Assembly (NCBI RefSeq): GCF_029962605.1
Contig: NZ_CP124750.1
Span: 5,022,001 to 5,086,000, forward strand
Direction of reading: 5' to 3'
Length of the DNA: 64,000 nt
From: Serratia sarumanii
Lineage (GTDB): Bacteria > Pseudomonadota > Gammaproteobacteria > Enterobacterales > Enterobacteriaceae
In this document: positions 58,799 through 64,000 of the stretch, piece after piece
Position numbering within the stretch: the first letter of the stretch is position 1
How the letters are laid out: the number at the start of each line of letters is the position of its first letter
Notes under the pieces: generated by a model
Databases searched by the model: none
The model's input: the letters and a program-made list of their open reading frames with translations, nothing else
Told to the model about the DNA's origin: nothing
Translations under genes and position numbers: made by a program

Positions 58799-60112
58799 CT
58801 ATTTATCAGCGGTGGTAGAGATATCGCCCGGCGCGGCATCGCTCCACCATTGGATCATTGATGCGTTCGGTGCCAAATCAAAGCACGGCTTACCCAGCAA
58901 GTGATTGAGGATGCGGGCTGAACGCCAGGCCATCAGGCTCAGTCCGCCTTCTGCGCTGCCGTGGCTGTGTATTCCGGCATTAACCGCATAAATTCGATTT
59001 TGCTCCGGCCCGAGCCAGTCCAGATTAAAATTCGGCAGTAGCGGCAGATGCTGTTCCGCATCGAGAGGAATGCGCGGCAGCAAGGGTTTCAGGTAAGCGG
59101 GCAGCGAAGCGCGATAGCCGGTGGCCAGAATGACGATATCGGCCCTGAAACTTTCCTGGCGATTTTCCAGGCCGTGAAGCGTGCGCAGATGAAAAGCTTC
59201 ACCCATTGATTCGATGGCCAGTAGGGTGCGATGAGGCAGTAAACGCACATTGCGCGTCTGGCGCATCACGTCAAAACGCATATATAGCTCACGGTATAGG
59301 GTTCGCAGCGTATGATTGCTGATGCCGTCTGCCGGCAATTTCTGTGTTTTGATTTCACGCTCGCGGATTTCTGACGGCAGTGTATAGAAATAGTCGACGT
59401 ATTCGGGAGTGAAATATTCGTTGGTGAAGGGGGACTCATCCAGCGGCTGAAAATTGGGACGGCGCGAGAGCCAGTCCAGCTGCGCCGGTTCGCCCCAGTG
59501 CCCCTGCAATGCGTTCAAAAACACATCGGCGCCGCTTTGGCCGCCGCCCACCACCATAACTCGCTTGCCGCTGAAGTCCGGATTGCGCAGGGCTATTTCG
59601 GCGGCATGCATGCAGTTTTCGCCCAGCGCCGGGTAAAACGCTTTCGGTAACCAAGGGTTATGGCCGGTGCCCAGACAGATATTTTTCGCCCACAGCGTCT
59701 GATTATGGGTGGTTACCTTGAACAAACTCTTTTCATCGTCAAAATCAATGCGCTCTACGGACTGTGAAAACTGTAGCCCGTCTAATCTTTCGCAGGCCCA
59801 GCGTAGATAGTCGGAAAATTCTTCTCGGCTGATAATTTGCTGCTCGGTGATTAAAAACCGATAAATTTTTTTCTGTTCTACCAAGTAATTAATAAATGAA
59901 AATTGGCTGCGTGGGCTGACGGCGGTAACCAAATCCTGCAGCACATATGTCTGCATATAAGCGGAAGGCAGCAGCATGCCGGGGTGCCAGCGGAAGCTCG
60001 CGTTACGATCGAGAAAGGTATAGTTGACGGCGCCGCTTTCGGCGGCCAGAGCGGCCAGACTGAGATTGAAAGGCCCCAATCCCACGCCAATCAAGTCTAA
60101 AGGTTCGTTCAT
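58799..60112 (-). CDS. IucD/PvdA-type flavin-dependent N-monooxygenase
   Basis: N-hydroxylase of an amino acid or diamine side chain, the first step to hydroxamate siderophores. The 437-residue protein has the FAD motif GVGLGPFNLSLA at 9-20, the substrate-side block WHPGMLLPSAYMQTYVLQDLV at 42-62, the NADPH motif GGGQSG at 189-194 and ATGYRASLP near 335. These define the family, but lysine, ornithine and putrescine enzymes cannot be told apart by eye. No other siderophore gene is adjacent except the possible partner yieE. Base use is more AT-rich than the neighbours, suggesting later gain. A 12-bp inverted repeat abuts its start. Confidence 0.88.
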   Translation of the reverse strand: MNEPLDLIGVGLGPFNLSLAALAAESGAVNYTFLDRNASFRWHPGMLLPSAYMQTYVLQDLVTAVSPRSQFSFINYLVEQKKIYRFLITEQQIISREEFSDYLRWACERLDGLQFSQSVERIDFDDEKSLFKVTTHNQTLWAKNICLGTGHNPWLPKAFYPALGENCMHAAEIALRNPDFSGKRVMVVGGGQSGADVFLNALQGHWGEPAQLDWLSRRPNFQPLDESPFTNEYFTPEYVDYFYTLPSEIREREIKTQKLPADGISNHTLRTLYRELYMRFDVMRQTRNVRLLPHRTLLAIESMGEAFHLRTLHGLENRQESFRADIVILATGYRASLPAYLKPLLPRIPLDAEQHLPLLPNFNLDWLGPEQNRIYAVNAGIHSHGSAEGGLSLMAWRSARILNHLLGKPCFDLAPNASMIQWWSDAAPGDISTTADK

Positions 60113-60113
60113 T

Positions 60114-60155
60114 TAAGCTTATCTCTCACGCGGAAAAATTGATGAGATAAGCTTA
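60114..60155 (-). repeat. Perfect 12-bp inverted repeat at the N-monooxygenase start
   Basis: Arms TAAGCTTATCTC (60114-60125) and GAGATAAGCTTA (60144-60155), 18-base spacer. On the minus strand the second arm ends one base before the ATG and covers the Shine-Dalgarno area (GAGAG). It could be a repressor site or an mRNA hairpin that masks the start. Confidence 0.8.
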
Positions 60156-60183
60156 GGTGAGTTTTGGCGCCGGAGACGTAAAA

Positions 60184-60214
60184 TGCGGGCGCCGAAGAGG
60201 ATATGGCGCCCGCA
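60184..60214 (-). terminator. mnmE terminator
   Basis: TGCGGGCGCC / GGCGCCCGCA, 10 pairs with an 11-base loop, followed on the minus strand by TTTTACG. Confidence 0.8.
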
Positions 60215-60219
60215 GGCGA

Positions 60220-61584
60220 TTATTTGCCGATGCAGAAGCTGGAGAAGATGCGGCCCAGCAGATCGTCGGAGGTGAATTCGCCGGTGATTTCGCTCAAGGC
60301 CAGCTGCGCCTGGCGCAGTTCCTCGGCCAACAACTCGCCAGCGTAAGCGCTCACTAACTGCTCTTTGCCTTGCACCAGGTGCTGTGCCGCCAGCTCCAGC
60401 GCCTGCAGGTGGCGACGGCGCGCCAGGAAGCCGCCTTCCATGTTGCTGGTGAAGCCCATGCTCTGTTTAAGATGATCGCGCAGCACATCGACGCCTTCGC
60501 CGGTGCGGGCCGACAGGCGAATAAGTGAGTGGTTGTTCACTTCTGTCAGACCCAGCGTTTCACCGGTGATGTCGGCCTTGTTGCGCACCACGGTGATCGG
60601 CAGCGTGCCCGGCAGGCGCGCCATAAACTCCGGCCAGATCTCCGCCGGCTCGGTGGCGGCGGTGGTGGTGCCGTCGACCATAAACAGCACTCTGTCGGCC
60701 TGTTCGATCTCGTTCCACGCACGTTCGATGCCGATGCGCTCCACTTCGTCGCTGGCGTCGCGCAGGCCGGCGGTGTCGATGATGTGCAGCGGCATGCCGT
60801 CGATATGGATATGTTCGCGCAGGACGTCGCGGGTGGTGCCGGCGATATCGGTGACGATCGCCGCCTCGCGCCCGGCCAACGCATTGAGCAGGCTGGATTT
60901 ACCGGCGTTGGGGCGCCCGGCGATCACTACCTTCATCCCTTCGCGCAGCAGGCTGCCCTGGCGCGCTTCGCCGCGCACGCTATCCAGATCCGCCATCACG
61001 TCGTTGAGCTGCGCTTCGATTTTACCGTCGGACAGGAAGTCGATTTCCTCGTCCGGGAAGTCGATCGCCGCTTCCACGTAGATTCGCAGGTGAGTGAGCG
61101 CTTCCACGAGCTGGTGGATGCGGGTGGAAAATGCCCCCTGCAGCGAGTTCATCGCCGAGCGCGCCGCCTGCTCGGAGCTGGCGTCGATCAGATCGGCGAT
61201 CGCTTCGGCCTGCGCCAAATCGAGCTTGTCGTTGAGAAACGCGCGTTCGGAGAACTCGCCGGGCCGGGCGATGCGCACGTCGGGCAGCGCCAGCACGCGC
61301 TTGAGCAACAGATCGAGGATCACCGGCCCGCCGTGGCCCTGCAGTTCCAGTACGTCTTCGCCGGTAAAGGAGTTCGGCCCCGGGAACCACAGCGCGATGC
61401 CCTGATCGAGGGTGGCACCCGTGGCGTCGCGGAACGGCAGATAGTCAGCGTAGCGCGGCTTCGGCAGCTTGCCGAGCAACGCCTGGGCGACGTCTTTGGC
61501 CTTGCTTCCGGAAATGCGCAGAATGCCGACGCCGCCGCGTCCCGGCGGGGTGGCTTGGGCTACGATGGTATCGGTGGTGCTCAT
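60220..61584 (-). CDS. mnmE: tRNA modification GTPase MnmE (TrmE)
   Basis: Potassium-dependent GTPase that, with MnmG, modifies wobble uridines. The 454-residue protein (same length as E. coli) has an N-terminal folate-binding domain (about 1-118), a helical domain interrupted by the G domain with G1 GRPNAGKSS near 223-231, G3 DTAGLRD near 270 and G4 NKAD near 335, and the C-terminal CIGK with the conserved cysteine. It lies 96 bases after yidC, past a terminator, so it needs its own promoter. Confidence 0.98.
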   Translation of the reverse strand: MSTTDTIVAQATPPGRGGVGILRISGSKAKDVAQALLGKLPKPRYADYLPFRDATGATLDQGIALWFPGPNSFTGEDVLELQGHGGPVILDLLLKRVLALPDVRIARPGEFSERAFLNDKLDLAQAEAIADLIDASSEQAARSAMNSLQGAFSTRIHQLVEALTHLRIYVEAAIDFPDEEIDFLSDGKIEAQLNDVMADLDSVRGEARQGSLLREGMKVVIAGRPNAGKSSLLNALAGREAAIVTDIAGTTRDVLREHIHIDGMPLHIIDTAGLRDASDEVERIGIERAWNEIEQADRVLFMVDGTTTAATEPAEIWPEFMARLPGTLPITVVRNKADITGETLGLTEVNNHSLIRLSARTGEGVDVLRDHLKQSMGFTSNMEGGFLARRRHLQALELAAQHLVQGKEQLVSAYAGELLAEELRQAQLALSEITGEFTSDDLLGRIFSSFCIGK

Positions 61585-61610
61585 AACGGTTCTCTCTGAC
61601 GATTAAGATG

Positions 61611-61637
61611 CAAAAAGGCGGTCTAATGACCGCCTTT
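61611..61637 (-). terminator. yidC terminator
   Basis: AAAGGCGGTC / GACCGCCTTT with an ATTA loop followed by TTTGC on the minus strand, about 45 bases after the yidC stop. Confidence 0.8.
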
Positions 61638-61680
61638 GGGGTGACTGCAAGGGTCGGCGCGCCGAACCCCTACAATACGC

Positions 61681-63318
61681 TTAGCTTTTTTTCTTGTCGC
61701 GGCTGTGCAGGCCGCGTTTTTCCAGACCACGGTAAATCAGCTGCTGCTGCAGGATGGTCACCAGGTTACTGACGATGTAGTACAGCACCAGACCGGACGG
61801 GAACCACAGGAAGAACACTGTGAAGATCACCGGCATGAAGGTCATGATTTTCTGCTGCATCGGGTCAGTCACGGTGGTCGGCGACATCTTCTGAATGAAG
61901 AACATCGTCACGCCCATCAGGATTGGCAGGATGTAGTACGGGTCTTGCGCCGACAGGTCATGGATCCACAGGGCGAACGGCGCGTGGCGCAGCTCGACCG
62001 AACCCATCAGCATGTAGTACAGCGCCAGGAAGATCGGCATCTGAATGATCAGCGGCAGGCAGCCGCCGAGCGGGTTCACTTTCTCCGCTTTGTACAGCGC
62101 CATCATCTCTTGGCTCATGCGCTGCTTGTCATCGCCGATGCGCTCGCGCATCGCCTGCAGCTTCGGCTGCAGCATGCGCATTTTCGCCATCGAGGTGTAC
62201 TGCGCCTTGGTCAGCGGGTACATGATGCCGCGCACGATGAAGGTGATGATGATGATGGAGAAGCCCCAGTTACCGATAAAGCCGTGGATGAACTTCAGCA
62301 GTTTGAACAGCGGCTGGGAGATGAACCACAGCCAGCCGTAATCCACGGTCAGGTCCAGGTGCGGCGCCAGCTGGGCCATCTGGTCCTGCAGCTCCGGGCC
62401 GACCCACAGGGTCGCGTTCAGCTGCTGCTGAGCGCCCGGCTGCACCACGACCGGCGTAGATTTGAAGCCGATGGTGGACAGGTTGTCACCCGGTTTGGCG
62501 GTATAGAAGGTGTTGTCACCTTTGGTCGCCGGTACCCACGCGGTGGCGAAGTACTGTTGCAGCATGGCGACCCAACCGTCTTTGGTGGTGACGCTCAGGT
62601 TTTCATCTTTGTCGAACGCGTATTTTTGGTACTTGTCCTCGCTGGACGAGTACGCCGCGCCGCGGAAGGTGTGCAGCGCGAAGTTGCTGCTGCCGGTGTC
62701 GCGGTGTTTAGGCAATTCGGTGGTTTGCTTCAGCTGGCCGAACAGGGTCAGCTCCAGCGGCGTCGCGCCTTTGTTGTCGATGCTGTAATCCACGCCGACC
62801 GCATAGTGGTTGCGTTTGAGCACGAAGGTCTTGGTGTAGACTGCGCCGTCTTTATCGGTGTAGGTCAGCGGGATGCGCAGCTCGTCCTGGCCTTCCGGCA
62901 GGGTGTAGCTGTCTTGCGCCGCCTGATACAGCGGGCGTTCGCCGTTGGCCGGGTTATCCGGGCCGTTTTTACCGGTCAGGCCGCTTTGCGCCTGATAGAC
63001 GAACGACGGAGTGGTTTCCAGCAGTTGGAACGGAGTCGATGAACCCAGAGTATCCGGGTAGGCCAACAGTTTAGCCTGCTCGATATCGCCACCACGGGTG
63101 TTGATGGTCAGTGACAGCACGTCGGTGTTCACGGTAATCAGCTTACCCTGACCACTGGCTGGCACGGCCTGGCTGGCGGCATCACCGGCTACTGCGTTCG
63201 AAGTCTGTTGCGTGGTCTGTGCGGCCGGCTGCGGAGCGTTGTCCGTTTGCCATGCCTGCCAGATCATGAAAGACACGAACAGCAGAGCGATGAGGAGAAG
63301 ATTGCGTTGCGAATCCAT
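61681..63318 (-). CDS. yidC: Membrane protein insertase YidC
   Basis: Inserts and folds inner-membrane proteins alone or with SecYEG. The 545-residue protein has an N-terminal membrane helix (about 6-22), a large periplasmic domain (about 25-340), then the five-helix insertase core with the conserved arginine in [21 protein letters not shown] near 365 and a basic C-terminal tail ([16 protein letters not shown]) that contacts ribosomes. Two bases after yidD's stop; both belong to the rpmH-rnpA-yidD-yidC group. Confidence 0.98.
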   Translation of the reverse strand: MDSQRNLLLIALLFVSFMIWQAWQTDNAPQPAAQTTQQTSNAVAGDAASQAVPASGQGKLITVNTDVLSLTINTRGGDIEQAKLLAYPDTLGSSTPFQLLETTPSFVYQAQSGLTGKNGPDNPANGERPLYQAAQDSYTLPEGQDELRIPLTYTDKDGAVYTKTFVLKRNHYAVGVDYSIDNKGATPLELTLFGQLKQTTELPKHRDTGSSNFALHTFRGAAYSSSEDKYQKYAFDKDENLSVTTKDGWVAMLQQYFATAWVPATKGDNTFYTAKPGDNLSTIGFKSTPVVVQPGAQQQLNATLWVGPELQDQMAQLAPHLDLTVDYGWLWFISQPLFKLLKFIHGFIGNWGFSIIIITFIVRGIMYPLTKAQYTSMAKMRMLQPKLQAMRERIGDDKQRMSQEMMALYKAEKVNPLGGCLPLIIQMPIFLALYYMLMGSVELRHAPFALWIHDLSAQDPYYILPILMGVTMFFIQKMSPTTVTDPMQQKIMTFMPVIFTVFFLWFPSGLVLYYIVSNLVTILQQQLIYRGLEKRGLHSRDKKKS

Positions 63319-63320
63319 CG

Positions 63321-63578
63321 TTAGTGTTCTCTGTTATCGTCGGTTTTTGGCGGCACCGGATCATCGCCACCTGGGTTCAAAGGGTGGCATTTTAATACGC
63401 GTTTCAATGCTAACCAACTGCCTTTTATCATGCCAAACCTGCTTAATGCCTCAATTGCGTAATGAGAGCATGTCGGCTGGAAGCGACAACGAGGCCCTAG
63501 CAGCGGACTGATGACGAGCTGATAGGCCCGCACCAGCCCGATCAGGATGCGGGAGCCTGGCGACAGTGGCGACGCCAT
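63321..63578 (-). CDS. yidD: Membrane protein insertion efficiency factor YidD
   Basis: Small membrane-associated protein that assists YidC. The 85-residue product has the family core [26 protein letters not shown] (cysteines at 31 and 37 area) followed by HGFIKGS-like [18 protein letters not shown]. Its ATG lies inside rnpA, an overlap of 37 bases, so translation is probably coupled. The stop is 2 bases before yidC. Confidence 0.95.
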   Translation of the reverse strand: MASPLSPGSRILIGLVRAYQLVISPLLGPRCRFQPTCSHYAIEALSRFGMIKGSWLALKRVLKCHPLNPGGDDPVPPKTDDNREH

Positions 63579-63901
63579 AATTTATCCAAAGCTTCCGTCA
63601 GCGCGCGGTTATCCAAATCCGCTATCCCCTTTTTGGCCACCACGACAAAATCCATCGCCGGTAATTCGTGCTGGCGCAGGCGGAAGCTTTCGCGGGTTAG
63701 GCGTTTGATCCGATTACGCTCGTGCGCGCGTTTGACGTGTTTTTTGGCGACGGTAAGACCGATGCGGGGATGCCCCAGCTGGTTCAGGCGGCCGAGGATG
63801 GTAATTTGCGGCGTGCCAGCCCGTTGTGGCTGCTGGAAGACGAAAGTGAAATGAGTGGGAGTTAACAAACGTAACTCCCTGGGAAAAGCGAGCTTAACCA
63901 C
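63542..63901 (-). CDS. rnpA: Ribonuclease P protein component
   Basis: Protein cofactor of the RNase P ribozyme for tRNA 5' maturation. The 119-residue basic protein starts with GTG at 63899-63901 ([15 protein letters not shown]), as in E. coli, and has the RNA-binding RNR motif [16 protein letters not shown] near 57-72. It starts 17 bases after rpmH and overlaps yidD. Confidence 0.98.
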   Translation of the reverse strand: MVKLAFPRELRLLTPTHFTFVFQQPQRAGTPQITILGRLNQLGHPRIGLTVAKKHVKRAHERNRIKRLTRESFRLRQHELPAMDFVVVAKKGIADLDNRALTEALDKLWRRHCRQAPAS

Positions 63902-63918
63902 TCAGCGGGTTAGCTTTA

Positions 63919-64000
63919 TTACTTAGAAACAGTCAGACGAGCACGGCCTTTCGCACGACGGCGGGCCAGAACTTGACGACCATTTTTGGTGGCCATACGA
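63919..64000 (-). CDS. rpmH: 50S ribosomal protein L34, N-terminus outside window
   Basis: The last 26 codons are visible and read RMATKNGRQVLARRRAKGRA followed by RLTVSK, identical to the E. coli ending as I recall it. About 20 N-terminal residues lie past the right edge. In enterobacteria dnaA is the next gene, divergent from rpmH. Confidence 0.97.
   Translation of the reverse strand, partial: RMATKNGRQVLARRRAKGRARLTVSK

Noticed and set aside
60114..60155. Fur box at the N-monooxygenase start
   Set aside because: The arms have no good match to GATAATGATWATCATTATC; only short GATAA words are shared.

Overview
The window is chromosomal DNA around the replication origin of a member of the Enterobacterales, most probably Serratia (S. 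marcescens-like). The coding sequence is GC-rich, the gene order is close to that of the E. coli oriC region read in reverse, and most proteins recall their E. coli counterparts along nearly their whole length. No prophage, insertion sequence, CRISPR array or integrase was seen. The genus call is inferred from overall resemblance, not from a database search.

Layout, left to right. (1) 1-10.7 kb: hemN (cut by the window edge), a 57-codon membrane peptide gene, yihI, a CsrC-type RNA, engB, Spot 42 with its internal 15-codon ORF, polA, yihG, dsbA, srkA, yihD and mobAB. (2) 10.7-16.2 kb: a complete rRNA operon on the minus strand (16S, tRNA-Glu, 23S, 5S) with tandem P1/P2 promoters. (3) 16.3-26.4 kb: yieP, hsrA, the complete ribose operon rbsDACBKR with a two-operator control region, and the potassium importer kup. 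(4) 26.6-34.8 kb: ravA-viaA, asnA/asnC, mioC, oriC with DnaA boxes and three AT-rich 13-mers, mnmG and rsmG. (5) 35.4-46.0 kb: the nine-gene ATP synthase operon, then glmU and glmS. (6) 46.2-50.9 kb: the phosphate operon pstSCAB-phoU behind a row of Pho-box half-sites. (7) 51.0-60.1 kb: the most accessory part, with an amino-acid ABC transporter lacking an ATPase gene, yieH, a Nudix hydrolase, adeP, a periplasmic hydrolase-like protein without a visible catalytic serine, chrR, a YieE-type phosphopantetheinyl transferase and an IucD-type N-hydroxylase. (8) 60.2-64.0 kb: mnmE, yidC, yidD, rnpA and the end of rpmH, a block that leads to dnaA just beyond the window in relatives.

Most of the window is housekeeping: replication initiation and repair, translation, energy conversion, cell-wall precursor synthesis, phosphate and ribose uptake, and membrane-protein insertion. 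The points most worth a second look are the rRNA operon, whose two flanks match two different E. coli rRNA loci; a perfect 12-bp inverted repeat that ends one base before the IucD-type start codon; the apparently inactivated periplasmic hydrolase; the ABC transporter without an ATPase; a CsrC-position RNA with about 22 GGA motifs; and several mRNA hairpins without U-tracts behind solute-binding-protein genes. I did not find a clearly new multi-gene system.
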